From NCBI GenBank assembly GCA_019637995.1, contig JAHBUQ010000001.1, positions 838,381 to 902,380 on the forward strand: a DNA stretch of 64,000 nucleotides. Reading direction: 5' to 3'. Position 1 is the stretch's first letter. Every line of letters starts with the position of its first letter. The DNA is from Ignavibacteriota bacterium. Lineage in GTDB: Bacteria; Bacteroidota; Ignavibacteria; Kapaibacteriales; UBA2268. A program made the position numbers and the translations under genes. Below the pieces are notes generated by a model that saw only the letters and a program-made list of their open reading frames with translations, had not been told where the DNA came from and searched no databases. Shown in pieces: positions 1 through 8,658 of this stretch.

Positions 1-208
1 AAACTGAAAATAAATTGTATTAAACTTTAAAGATTAACAAATTGAAATTATGAATTAATTAAAGGAACAACTTATTAATTTTTCATAAAAATGGTATAAT
101 TTATGCTTAAATTATAACATTTATCGTATAAATTTGTACTAAAATTAACTTTTTTTGTGAAAATATTATGAAAAATAAATTAAATTCAATATTTTGGAGA
201 AGAATCAA
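1..208. other. Upstream region of the first gene
   Basis: This is AT-rich non-coding sequence with no recognisable gene or RNA. It ends in a GGAGA ribosome-binding site about eight bases before the ATG at 209. Any promoter for the following gene must lie here, but no element stands out clearly. Confidence 0.4.
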
Positions 209-3190
209 ATGAACATTTTTGACAAAGTATTAAAAAAAATGAATTTTGTAATAAAAACTGGTATAATAATACTGCTCTTTTTGATGCTTCAAAACGAGTT
301 AAACTCACAACCCAACTACTCTGCATGGCATTTCAGAGATGGTAATTTAAGTGGGTCGAAACGAGGTGGCTCTGGTTTTTATATTCAAAATATTGATTCA
401 TTCAGAGTAAAATGGGCTACTCCTGATATAAGCGGTGATGTTACTCCGCTGATTGGTAATCTTGTTGATAATACTTTTGAGGGGATTTCTTTCACTCAAC
501 CACTTGAAATGACTGCGCTTATGGGTGATGAAATTGTTATTATCGGTGGCTCCGGTGTGCTTCTAAAAAAACAGAAACTTCCTGCTTATGCACAAAATGT
601 TAAAGCATTTACAGTTCTGTTTGATTCAATGAACACAGGATTCAGCAATTATGCAAATAATACTGTTCTCATTGGTAGTGAATCAATAGAATTTTTTAAT
701 CCTAATAGCACCGATACTCTTGCACACTCTTATATTTTCGGTTATGACGCTGAACTGGATTCAATAAAAGTTGTAAAACGCCTTTCAATTGATTTGAGAG
801 ATTTTGCACCCAATGTATCAGCCTCTATCAAACCTTTTTACGGAAGAAGAGTTGGTGGCAGACTGATGGTATATACCGTAATTGACATGAATAAACCAAT
901 TATTTCGGGAAGTTCTACAACTGAGCCTGAATTTTTCAGAGGCTTTGCTCAATTTTACGATGATGACCAAAATTCGATATTTCCACTTCCGGATATGAAG
1001 GACCAGAAGGATTTAAGAATTCATTTAGCATCTGATGTCGGCTTATATCAGCCATCTGTGCAGTTATTAGCCAATAATTTTACAGGTGTTCTCCTTCCAT
1101 GGCAATCTTCTGTACAACCAAACATAAATATTTCAGAGCTCGTTGGAGGTGGTAATTTTAACACATCTTCCGGAGAAAGTTATCTTCTTGGTTTCAATAT
1201 AGCAGGTGCAGGTTTAGCAAATAATTTCTCTCCGAGAGTAATTCCGGTTAATGGGACAAGATCAATTTTAAGACCAATTTATGCAGAACTTGATGTTTCA
1301 GCTAATGTCAGGAATAATTTTATTTTAGTTGCAGAGCAATATTCAGGTATTGATGGCTCTGATGGGGAATCTAAGCTGCATCTTTATACTCAGGGTGGCG
1401 CCCCAATTACAGGAACACCTCAATCATCTGTTCCACCGTTAAGTGGCGGCAGAAACCATTACTGGTCGGTGGGGGTTGGAAATATTGATGGTATTTCGTC
1501 AAACTCTTGGGGTAAATATTATCCGAATAATCCCGGGAATGAAATTGTTGTAACACAAAGTTCCAAAGAAAGTGTTTTTCCTGAAAGCAGATTATATATA
1601 ATGCGATACAGATTAGGAGCCCCTATCGAAAAGCCAACTCCATCAGGTGATACACTTTTTCAATTCGATACTATAGCTACTTCACGAGTCAATGGCTGGC
1701 TTGCAGCTGTTGCTGATATAGATTTACATCCTGATGGAAAAGATGAGATTATTTTAGTTGATGGCTCTAAGCTTATGGTTTTGAGGATGAGAGATTATCA
1801 GGATGTAAATTTCCGTCTAGGATACCCTTTTGATACAGTTTATACTAAAGAATTCAGAAAACAAACAATTTCTAATGTTGCAATTGCTGACCTGGAAGGC
1901 GATGGAAGACCTGATATCATAGTTACGACATTCGACAGCACTTATGTAATTGGAAGTATCATAGAAAATACAATTGTAATTGATTGCCCTCAAAAAGAAG
2001 GGATTTCGGATTTTTGCTTAAATGATACAATCAATCTTCGTTGGCAGAATATTATTATGGGTCAGCCAAATGTAAATATACTCTTTGAAAGACTTGACCC
2101 GGATGGAAACCTAATTGATACATTAGTTATCCAAGAGTTCGCAGATAACAACAACGAATTTGTTGATTTTCAGGTTCAAGCAGGTACAAACTTATTTAAA
2201 GGAACTAACTTCAGGATTATTCGAGGCAGATTTATTATACAGGGGACAGATTATCCCGAAAAAATAAATGCAGCTTCATGTTACTTAAGCATATATTATC
2301 CTGAAATTAATTTGATTAGCACATTGCCTGCTCTTCTTGAAACGGGAGATTTATTAAGCATATCTGCATCTGTTTCTTGCATTGATTCTGTTAGTTCATA
2401 CTACAAAGTGATTGACACAACAGGTTGGAATTATATTGGATTAGCTGATATTAATTCAGGACAGGCTGATTTCAACTTCATTATCCCTTGTTTCAGCGAT
2501 ATTTTTGACTGTGGTCAAAGTTCTCAAATCGAGAGATATATTGATTTAATGTTTGTTACCCACATTAATGGTTATTCTGATACTGTATATTATTCTGGTA
2601 TTCAAATTATACCTAAAAAACTACAATTTACAATTGACGAAAAATTAACAGCAGACCCATCAATAATAGTAAGATGGAATCCATCACAGTTTGCAGGTAT
2701 TATCCCCTGCTCCGAAATTTCTATATCAGTTTCTCTTGATGGAGGCTTTACTTTCAATCAAATTGGCACTTCAAATGTAAGCGATGCATTTTATAAATGG
2801 AATGTGCCTTATAATATTCAGGACAATTTGATTTTAAGGCTTTGCTGTCTTCAGGAGGCTTGTTTCAGAGCTGATTCAAGTATTACTGGTGTTACACCGA
2901 ATTATGTAAATATCATAGCTCCTAACCCCTTTAATCCTGAAAGAGAGATAATGGAGTTTGTTTATAAAATACCTGAAAGTTTGAATATTTCAGTATCAAT
3001 TTATGACCAGAGTAACAGATTAGTAAAGCAAATTTTAAAAGATGTTCCCAGAACTGCAGATATTGTATATACAGACTACTGGGACGGCGCCCGAGCTGAT
3101 GGCTCTTATGCTGCAAATGGTTTGTATTATTTAATTCTTGATTTATCCAACGGCAAACGCGAGATACATCAGGTATTTTTAGGAAAATGA
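209..3190 (+). CDS. Exported protein with FlgD-like/T9SS-type C-terminal domain
   Basis: This is a large secreted protein of about 993 residues. The ATG at 209 is preferred over a TTG 15 bases upstream because GGAGA lies at the right distance from it and the protein then opens directly into a signal peptide (basic start, then hydrophobic IIILLFLMLQ, cut near residue 34). The middle contains FG-GAP/VCBS-like segments with Asp-rich loops (for example VADIDLHPDGKDEI and IADLEGDGRPDI), as in beta-propeller surface proteins. The last 85 or so residues, with NPFNPE, a WDG turn and NGLYYLILD, match the FlgD Ig-like/type A sorting domain that directs proteins through the type IX system. The exact role is unknown; cell-surface attachment or binding is an inference. 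Confidence 0.85.
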   Translation: MNIFDKVLKKMNFVIKTGIIILLFLMLQNELNSQPNYSAWHFRDGNLSGSKRGGSGFYIQNIDSFRVKWATPDISGDVTPLIGNLVDNTFEGISFTQPLEMTALMGDEIVIIGGSGVLLKKQKLPAYAQNVKAFTVLFDSMNTGFSNYANNTVLIGSESIEFFNPNSTDTLAHSYIFGYDAELDSIKVVKRLSIDLRDFAPNVSASIKPFYGRRVGGRLMVYTVIDMNKPIISGSSTTEPEFFRGFAQFYDDDQNSIFPLPDMKDQKDLRIHLASDVGLYQPSVQLLANNFTGVLLPWQSSVQPNINISELVGGGNFNTSSGESYLLGFNIAGAGLANNFSPRVIPVNGTRSILRPIYAELDVSANVRNNFILVAEQYSGIDGSDGESKLHLYTQGGAPITGTPQSSVPPLSGGRNHYWSVGVGNIDGISSNSWGKYYPNNPGNEIVVTQSSKESVFPESRLYIMRYRLGAPIEKPTPSGDTLFQFDTIATSRVNGWLAAVADIDLHPDGKDEIILVDGSKLMVLRMRDYQDVNFRLGYPFDTVYTKEFRKQTISNVAIADLEGDGRPDIIVTTFDSTYVIGSIIENTIVIDCPQKEGISDFCLNDTINLRWQNIIMGQPNVNILFERLDPDGNLIDTLVIQEFADNNNEFVDFQVQAGTNLFKGTNFRIIRGRFIIQGTDYPEKINAASCYLSIYYPEINLISTLPALLETGDLLSISASVSCIDSVSSYYKVIDTTGWNYIGLADINSGQADFNFIIPCFSDIFDCGQSSQIERYIDLMFVTHINGYSDTVYYSGIQIIPKKLQFTIDEKLTADPSIIVRWNPSQFAGIIPCSEISISVSLDGGFTFNQIGTSNVSDAFYKWNVPYNIQDNLILRLCCLQEACFRADSSITGVTPNYVNIIAPNPFNPEREIMEFVYKIPESLNISVSIYDQSNRLVKQILKDVPRTADIVYTDYWDGARADGSYAANGLYYLILDLSNGKREIHQVFLGK

Positions 3191-3222
3191 TTGTTTTGTA
3201 TTTTATTTTTTAAGGAAAAAAT

Positions 3223-3909
3223 ATGAGAGTGCTTGTTGTAGAAGACGAAAGAAAAGTTGCAAATTTTATCAAACATGGACTTGAAGAAGAGCGTTACATT
3301 GTAGAAACAGCTTATGATGGTATTTCAGCACTTGAAATTGTGATGAATAATCACTTTGATGCAATTGTGCTTGATGTTATGTTACCGGGAAAAGACGGCT
3401 TCACTTTGCTGAAAGAAATGCGTGATTCAGGAATTTCAACACCGGTAATCATGCTCACCGCTCGTGCTAATGTCGAAGACAGAGTAGCAGGTTTAGACCT
3501 TGGAGCCGATGACTACCTTCCGAAACCATTCTCATTTGATGAGCTTGCAGCAAGACTTCGCTCTATTCTTAGACGCTCAAGTCCTGAAAAGAGTACTAAG
3601 CTTAGGTCAGGCGATTTAATTTTGGATACAGTTTCACATCTTGCATATCGTCAGGGAAGGGAAATTGAACTAACAACTAAAGAATATGCCCTACTCGAAT
3701 ATATGATGAGAAACAAAAACAGAATTTTAAGTCGTAGTACAATCACGCAGCACGTATGGAAACATAATTTTGATCCTGAATCTAATATTATTGATGTATA
3801 TATTAAAAGATTAAGGTCAAAAATTGAGAAAGATGGTGAAAAACCATTGGTTCAAAGTATAAGAGGTGTTGGTTACAGGCTAAGAGAAATTTCAACAGAT
3901 GAACAATAG
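3223..3909 (+). CDS. OmpR/PhoB-family response regulator
   Basis: This is a two-domain transcription factor of 228 residues. The receiver domain (1-118) has the acidic pair E7/D8, the phosphoacceptor D51 in VLDVMLPGKDG, the conserved T in MLTAR and the K in LPKPF. The C-terminal winged helix (about 128-222) has the family signature IDVYIKRLRSKIE and ends with RGVGYRLRE. No histidine kinase gene is adjacent, so its partner is elsewhere. An AAGGA motif precedes the ATG. Its 3' end overlaps the next gene by 11 bases, which suggests co-transcription. Its target genes cannot be told from sequence. Confidence 0.95.
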   Translation: MRVLVVEDERKVANFIKHGLEEERYIVETAYDGISALEIVMNNHFDAIVLDVMLPGKDGFTLLKEMRDSGISTPVIMLTARANVEDRVAGLDLGADDYLPKPFSFDELAARLRSILRRSSPEKSTKLRSGDLILDTVSHLAYRQGREIELTTKEYALLEYMMRNKNRILSRSTITQHVWKHNFDPESNIIDVYIKRLRSKIEKDGEKPLVQSIRGVGYRLREISTDEQ

Positions 3910-4258
3910 GCAACCCGAGAGTTTAAACTCCTTATTAGAAAAAGTAGCCGAATATATTCAAACAATTCAAAGTGGTTTTGACGCTTATCAAAATGAATGT
4001 TTCGATAAGCGTCTTCCTCAATTTTTTTGTCTGGAATTAAATGGTGAAGCAGGAGAGCTCGCAAATTTGGAAAAAAAGTCATGGAAAGGAAAAGATGTAC
4101 CTTTTGATAGATTTGAAGATGAAGCTGCCGATGTCATGATTGCACTGTTAAACTATTCGAATTCAAAAGGGATTGAACTTGGAAAAGCAGTTTACAATAA
4201 ATTAGTTCGGATTGAAAATAAACGTGCATTACTTGAAAGTAAAGGTGAAAAGTATTAA
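3899..4258 (+). CDS. MazG-like nucleotide pyrophosphohydrolase domain protein
   Basis: This is a 119-residue all-alpha protein of the MazG/dUTPase-like superfamily, which hydrolyses (d)NTPs to monophosphate and pyrophosphate. The metal-binding pattern is visible: E-x-x-E in LNGEAGELANLE, then DEAADVMIALLNY, followed by the basic tail VRIENKR. It has the length of single-domain MazG-type house-cleaning enzymes. It starts inside the last codons of the response regulator gene. The substrate is not predictable; nucleotide-pool cleaning is the usual role. Confidence 0.85.
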   Translation: MNNRQPESLNSLLEKVAEYIQTIQSGFDAYQNECFDKRLPQFFCLELNGEAGELANLEKKSWKGKDVPFDRFEDEAADVMIALLNYSNSKGIELGKAVYNKLVRIENKRALLESKGEKY

Positions 4259-4365
4259 TAAATCCTTGTAATTTATTAATATATAAAACCATTAATTATC
4301 CAGCAGAATGTAAGCTAAACAAATTTTAGATAAATTTTTATAATATTGTATAATTTAAGATATTT

Positions 4366-4854
4366 ATGTCAATAAGAATTTTTGTAACGGGCGGTACTTT
4401 TGATAAAGAATATAACGAACTTAATGGTTCATTATACTTCAAAGACACTCATATGAATGAAATGCTGAAGCTTGGCAGATGCAAAGTTGATATAGAAATT
4501 AGAACTCTAATGATGATGGATAGCGTTGAAATGACAGATGACGACCGTGAGCTTATTTCTAATAATTGCATAAAAAGTAACCACGACAAAATAATAATAA
4601 CTCATGGCACAGATACTATGGTAGAAACAGCTAAGGTTATTGCTTCCAAAATAACCAACAAAACCATTATTCTTACAGGTGCAATGATACCTTACAAATT
4701 CGGCAGTTCGGATGGCTTGTTCAATTTAGGAGCGGCTATTGCATTTGTTCAGACTCTGCCAAATGGAGTCTATATTGCGATGAACGGTAGATATTTTAAT
4801 TGGGACAATTGTCGAAAAAATAAAAATATTGGAGAATTTGAAGAAATTAGATGA
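4366..4854 (+). CDS. Small asparaginase-domain protein
   Basis: This is a 162-residue protein equal to the N-terminal catalytic domain of L-asparaginases. It contains TGGTFDKEY (residues 8-16), carrying the first catalytic Thr, and ITHGTDTMVETA (about 78-89), carrying the Thr-Asp pair of the second motif. The C-terminal domain of full-length (about 330-residue) asparaginases is absent, but one-domain homologues are common in this phylum, so it is probably not a truncation. Hydrolysis of asparagine is possible but not certain. Its stop codon lies one base from the convergent dnaG stop. Confidence 0.8.
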   Translation: MSIRIFVTGGTFDKEYNELNGSLYFKDTHMNEMLKLGRCKVDIEIRTLMMMDSVEMTDDDRELISNNCIKSNHDKIIITHGTDTMVETAKVIASKITNKTIILTGAMIPYKFGSSDGLFNLGAAIAFVQTLPNGVYIAMNGRYFNWDNCRKNKNIGEFEEIR

Positions 4855-4855
4855 T

Positions 4856-6763
4856 TTAATTATTCTCAAAGCTACTTTGATTTTTATAAATCTTGGAATT
4901 TAGCTCTTTCTCTTTGCGGAGAAGCTCAAGAAATCGGTTTTTATGACCAATGTTATCTCCGTCTTCTTTCATTAAATTTTGTACTTCACGAATTTGTTTT
5001 TGGACAAACCTCATTTTTATCCTCAATATTGAGTCACTAATCATAAGCGGATAATCAATAATGACTTCTTCAGCCTGAAACTTTTTGTGCCAAAGCTCAC
5101 TTTGGGATTCACCGGCTAAAGCAATGTCTGCAATCAGTCCTCTGATATTCCTGCTTAAACTTTCATCACTCATTATGGAGTCAAGAATTTTATCATTAAC
5201 CGAATGTGACTGAATAACTGCAAATAAGGCTCTTGCTGAATCTGAATAGAAAATTTCGGGACCAACATCATAACGCTCAATTAAATCAGTAAATTCGTCT
5301 TCACCTTGCAGGGCATACTTCAAAAGTAGCTTTTCTTCGTTTAATATTTGCTCCGGATGAACTATTAAATCTTCATAATTAAATGCAGTTTGAGTTTCAA
5401 TTGAAACCAAAAAGTCTTCTGGTTCGCGAGAATCTGCATAATTAGTTTCAGATTGAATTAATTCATTAATATACTGTCCTCTGAATTTATAAACCTGTCT
5501 GAGCTGAGACTCTGATAAATCCAACAACCCTGATAATTTTCGTATATAAAAATCATGTTGCATCGAATCAGGAATTGATACGATTGTTTTTACCGTTGAA
5601 CGCACAAAATCCGAAAGCGATTGAGCAGAATCAAGCTCACCTTTTTGCTTAGCATGTCTGTATTTGAAATCTAAAAATGATTCAGCGTCACGAATCAAAT
5701 ACTCCATTTGGACAGCACCGTTTTTCATAATCACAGTATCAGGGTCTTCACCATCTGGAAGATTAATTACCGAGACATCCAGTCCCTGAACAAGAGCAAT
5801 TTCAGCCCCGCGTTGTGCTGCCTGAATTCCAGCTGAATCTCCATCATAGCAAAGTGATATACTCTTGGTGTAGCGTTTGATTAATTTCACTTGTTCAGAA
5901 GTCAGTGCAGTACCACTTGATGCTGCGACATTCTCAAATCCGGCTCTGTAAAGTGTAAGATAATCGGCATATCCTTCAACCATTATCACATATTTTTTAT
6001 CCCGGATTGCGGATTTTGATTCAAATATTCCGTAAAGTAGCTTACTTTTATCATAAATAACTGACTGAGGTGAATTTATATATTTAGCCTGAGTTTTATC
6101 ATCAATCATTAGCCTCGCACCGAATCCAACAACTCTTCCCATAAAGTCACGAATTGCAAACATAGCACGAGATCGAAATCTGTCAATTAAATTTCCTCTC
6201 TCAGTCCTGATTGAAAGACCTGTATCAATAAGCAATTGCTCTTCAAACCCATGCTTGATTAATCTTTTTGATAATATTTCCCAGTCATTAGGCGAATAAC
6301 CGAGCAAAAATTTGTCAATTATGTCATCTGAAAATTGTCTTTTGTAAAAATATTGAAGTGCGGCAGCGCCTTCTTTTTTTCTTAGATATTTTGAATAAAA
6401 CTCCGCAGCTTCTTTCATAGCTTCATAAGCTGCATCATTTGATTTTCTCTCTGTACCATCATCCTCATGCATTCTCGGCATTTCTATGCCATATTTGTTT
6501 GCAACAAGATGCACAGCCTCAAAGAAACTCAATCCCTGATAATCCTGTACAAATGTAAACACATTTCCTGCTTTTCCGCACCCGAAACATTTGTAGATGC
6601 CTTTATCAGGTGATACAGTAAACGATGGTGTTTTTTCTTTGTGAAAGGGGCATAATCCTAAATAATTTTGTCCTCTTTTTCTGAGGGATATAAATTCGCC
6701 GACTATTTCAACTATGTCGGCGGATTCTTTTATGCGTTCTATTATTTCATGAGGTATTTTCAA
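4856..6763 (-). CDS. dnaG: DNA primase
   Basis: Primase makes the RNA primers for Okazaki fragments and works with the replicative helicase. The 635-residue protein has the N-terminal zinc finger (C38, H41, C59, C62 in LCPFHKEKTPSF and YKCFGCGK), the RNA polymerase core (FGARLMIDDKTQAKYINSP), and the Toprim domain (VMVEGYADYL-type motif, then CYDGDSAG). A C-terminal helicase-interaction region follows. The start is a TTG whose last two bases overlap the TGA stop of folK; no suitable ATG exists nearby. It is the last gene of a folB-folK-dnaG operon and converges on the asparaginase-domain gene with no room for a terminator. Confidence 0.97.
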   Translation of the reverse strand: MKIPHEIIERIKESADIVEIVGEFISLRKRGQNYLGLCPFHKEKTPSFTVSPDKGIYKCFGCGKAGNVFTFVQDYQGLSFFEAVHLVANKYGIEMPRMHEDDGTERKSNDAAYEAMKEAAEFYSKYLRKKEGAAALQYFYKRQFSDDIIDKFLLGYSPNDWEILSKRLIKHGFEEQLLIDTGLSIRTERGNLIDRFRSRAMFAIRDFMGRVVGFGARLMIDDKTQAKYINSPQSVIYDKSKLLYGIFESKSAIRDKKYVIMVEGYADYLTLYRAGFENVAASSGTALTSEQVKLIKRYTKSISLCYDGDSAGIQAAQRGAEIALVQGLDVSVINLPDGEDPDTVIMKNGAVQMEYLIRDAESFLDFKYRHAKQKGELDSAQSLSDFVRSTVKTIVSIPDSMQHDFYIRKLSGLLDLSESQLRQVYKFRGQYINELIQSETNYADSREPEDFLVSIETQTAFNYEDLIVHPEQILNEEKLLLKYALQGEDEFTDLIERYDVGPEIFYSDSARALFAVIQSHSVNDKILDSIMSDESLSRNIRGLIADIALAGESQSELWHKKFQAEEVIIDYPLMISDSILRIKMRFVQKQIREVQNLMKEDGDNIGHKNRFLELLRKEKELNSKIYKNQSSFENN

Positions 6764-7272
6764 GATGCCAAAGCACTATAAAGTTTGACCTGTGATTTAT
6801 CTTCGCATTCTTCAAGTAATTTTGTAATCGTTTTATTTGATAACGGATCTCTTAAACTGCCTGCTATTTCTACAGTTGGCATTAATACAAATTTTCTTTT
6901 GCTAAAATACGGATGAGGTAGTATCAGTTTTTTATCATTGACAACATTTTCTCCATGTAAAATTATATCAATATCAATTTCACGCTCATGCCAATGTTCA
7001 CGCTTTTGCCTGCCGGAAATATATTCTATACTTTTTGCAAAGTATAAAATTTCTTCTGCTGAGTATGAAGTTTTACCAATTAAACTAACATTCAGAAACC
7101 AAGGCTGATTCTCGTATCCAAAAGGTTCTGATTCGTAAAATGAAGATATTGAAATATCCGAAATTAGTTCTGATTCCTTAAAAAGTTTAATTGCCGTTAT
7201 AATATTATCATAACGGTCCCCGAGATTAGACCCTAAAGAAAGAAGAACAGGTGTATCGGTATTATTCTTCAT
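6760..7272 (-). CDS. folK: 2-amino-4-hydroxy-6-hydroxymethyldihydropteridine diphosphokinase
   Basis: HPPK transfers pyrophosphate from ATP to 6-hydroxymethyl-dihydropterin in folate synthesis. Family motifs are LSLGSNLGDR near the N-terminus, FYESEPFGYENQPWFLN in the pterin pocket, REIDIDII with the metal-binding aspartates, and LPHPYFSKRKFVLMP. The ATG at 7272 gives 170 residues, the usual size. The open frame extends 18 codons further upstream, but that part lies in folB and is not conserved. It overlaps folB by 11 bases and dnaG by a few bases. Confidence 0.95.
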   Translation of the reverse strand: MKNNTDTPVLLSLGSNLGDRYDNIITAIKLFKESELISDISISSFYESEPFGYENQPWFLNVSLIGKTSYSAEEILYFAKSIEYISGRQKREHWHEREIDIDIILHGENVVNDKKLILPHPYFSKRKFVLMPTVEIAGSLRDPLSNKTITKLLEECEDKSQVKLYSALAS

Positions 7273-7663
7273 CTTGGTTTGGTTGTATTCTTGAAATAGA
7301 TTGTTCTGCTTCAATAAAACCCACAACCCGTCTCATTGGAACTGACATCTTTCTGATTCTGACATTTGCCATTTCGAGATTATCAAATTTATCCATAAGC
7401 ATATTCAGAATATCTGAACACAAAGTTTCTACTAAATTATAATTTTCTGAACCTGTAATAATCTCAGAAACACAAAATAGGGCTTCCTCGTAATTAACTG
7501 AGTATTTTACATCATCATTGACAATAGCTGTTTTGGCATCATAATACAAATCAAGATCAACTTCGTACTTTCCGCCTAATTTTTTTTCCTCTTCCTTAAC
7601 ACCGTGATATGCGTAATATTCTGCGTTTACTATGCTAAGCCTTGTAAGATCAGTATGGAACAT
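7262..7663 (-). CDS. folB: Dihydroneopterin aldolase
   Basis: This enzyme converts 7,8-dihydroneopterin to 6-hydroxymethyl-dihydropterin, the step before FolK. The 133-residue protein shows AYHGVKEEEKKLGGKYEVDLDL near the start (split here as AYHGVKEEEKKLG and KYEVDLDL), VNYEEALF, LVETLCSDIL with the catalytic-site Glu, and IRKMSVPM. The start at 7663 is chosen because AAGGATG lies eight bases upstream; ATGs at 7672 and 7717 are possible. It heads the folB-folK-dnaG operon, so folate synthesis and replication priming share a transcript. Confidence 0.92.
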   Translation of the reverse strand: MFHTDLTRLSIVNAEYYAYHGVKEEEKKLGGKYEVDLDLYYDAKTAIVNDDVKYSVNYEEALFCVSEIITGSENYNLVETLCSDILNMLMDKFDNLEMANVRIRKMSVPMRRVVGFIEAEQSISRIQPNQDEE

Positions 7664-7810
7664 ATATTTCATCCTTTTAATTTCATTAAAAAAAATAAAG
7701 ACGTAATTGATTTGCAAAAATTTAACGATATAAAAAAAATATAAACATTAGATTTGTTTATGGAATTGAAATTATAGCCAATAATTATTCAATATTTTGA
7801 AATAAGTTCG

Positions 7811-8092
7811 GGGATTGGGAATTGGGAATTGGGGATTAGAGGCTGGGGCTCGGGTTTCGGAATAGCAACGTAGTTGCGAACTATTAATAGAAAAGGTATC
7901 GGGGCTAGGGTGTCGGGTGTCGGGAAAAAGCTGCGTAGTAGCTTACTATTAATAGAAAATAAGTTAAATAGAGAAATCCCACTTTTAAAAAGGGGGAAAG
8001 CTCGCTTGCGAACAGGGGGATTAAGACAAAAATTAGTTGATAGTTATTGAGTTATTGAGTTTAAATTCAAATCCCTCTGTCACTGCGTGACA
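7811..8092. repeat. Repeat-rich intergenic block, left arm
   Basis: This block has GGGAATT/GGGGATT units at 7811-7840, then a segment at about 7851-7900 that returns in inverted orientation at about 8168-8227 (GTTTCGG, AGCAACGTAGTTGC, TATTAATAGAAAAGGTATCGG). A REP-like hairpin region lies at about 7975-8024, with CCC/GGGGGA arms around GCTCGCTTGCGAAC. No protein-coding potential is evident. The GGGAATTGGGAATT motif resembles the inverted ends of the element inside the restriction-modification gene at 11562-12082. Confidence 0.6.
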
Positions 8093-8167
8093 TCTCCCTT
8101 TAATAAGAGAGAAAATAGAAAATGCAAAATCCCCATTCCAATTCTTCCTAACCCCTAACCCCAAGCA

Positions 8168-8490
8168 CCGATACCTTTTCTATTAATGGCACGCAACTAC
8201 GTTGCTATTCCGACACCCGAAACCCAGAACCCCAAATTCTTCTCCTACGGAGTTGGCTATTTGGTGCAGTTGGGGGCAAATTCTGCTATTAAGTGTAAGC
8301 AACTACGTTGCTATTCCGACACCCGAAACCCAGTCCCAAATCCTACTCCTACGGAGTCAGCTATTTGATGGCTTCGGGCTTACTTTCTGCTACTAATGGT
8401 ACTCAACTACGTTGCTATTCCAAAAACCGATACCCGATACCCGATACCCAGAACCCGATACCCAAAACCCAGAACCCGAAACCCAGAACC
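8168..8490. repeat. Direct and inverted repeats with octamer array
   Basis: Three spaced copies of a palindromic unit (GCAACTACGTTGC, followed by TATTCC) start at about 8193, 8299 and 8404, roughly 105 bases apart. The first two continue into GACACCCGAAACCCAG. Between them a second small palindrome, CTCCTACGGAG, occurs at 8242 and 8346. The block ends in a tandem run of CCCGATAC/CCCAGAAC octamers at about 8427-8490. It is an imperfect inverted copy of the block around 7851-7900. The short reading frames across it are low-complexity and are not genes. Confidence 0.7.
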
Positions 8491-8492
8491 CA

Positions 8493-8606
8493 TCACCCTT
8501 CCCCTTCCACTATCTTAATTTCATCATCACTCAATTCATAAAGCTGATAGACGAGCTGGTTAATCTCACGGTCGGTTTTAAATGGGAATGAGCAGTTCAT
8601 TTTCAT
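8493..8606 (-). pseudogene. Vestigial C-terminal tail of a type IIG restriction-modification protein
   Basis: This short frame encodes 37 residues (MKMNCSFPFK..., ending EGEG-stop). Its last 25 match the C-terminus of the large restriction-modification protein at 9728-13234: INQLVYQLYELSDDEIKIVE here against IDQLVYQLYELTEEEIKIVE there. It may be the remnant of a second such gene, or a tail left by recombination. Nothing upstream in this frame belongs to the family, so it is not a working enzyme. Confidence 0.7.
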
Positions 8607-8658
8607 AAACTATGTCCTTAGACTGTAACAAGATAATATAGAATGAATTTTTCAGATA

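Noticed and set aside
8186..8541. Short open frames and regularly spaced repeats that might be a CRISPR array or small genes
   Set aside because: Only three palindromic units occur, the spacers between them are themselves similar, and there are no cas genes. The frames are low-complexity by-products of the octamers.
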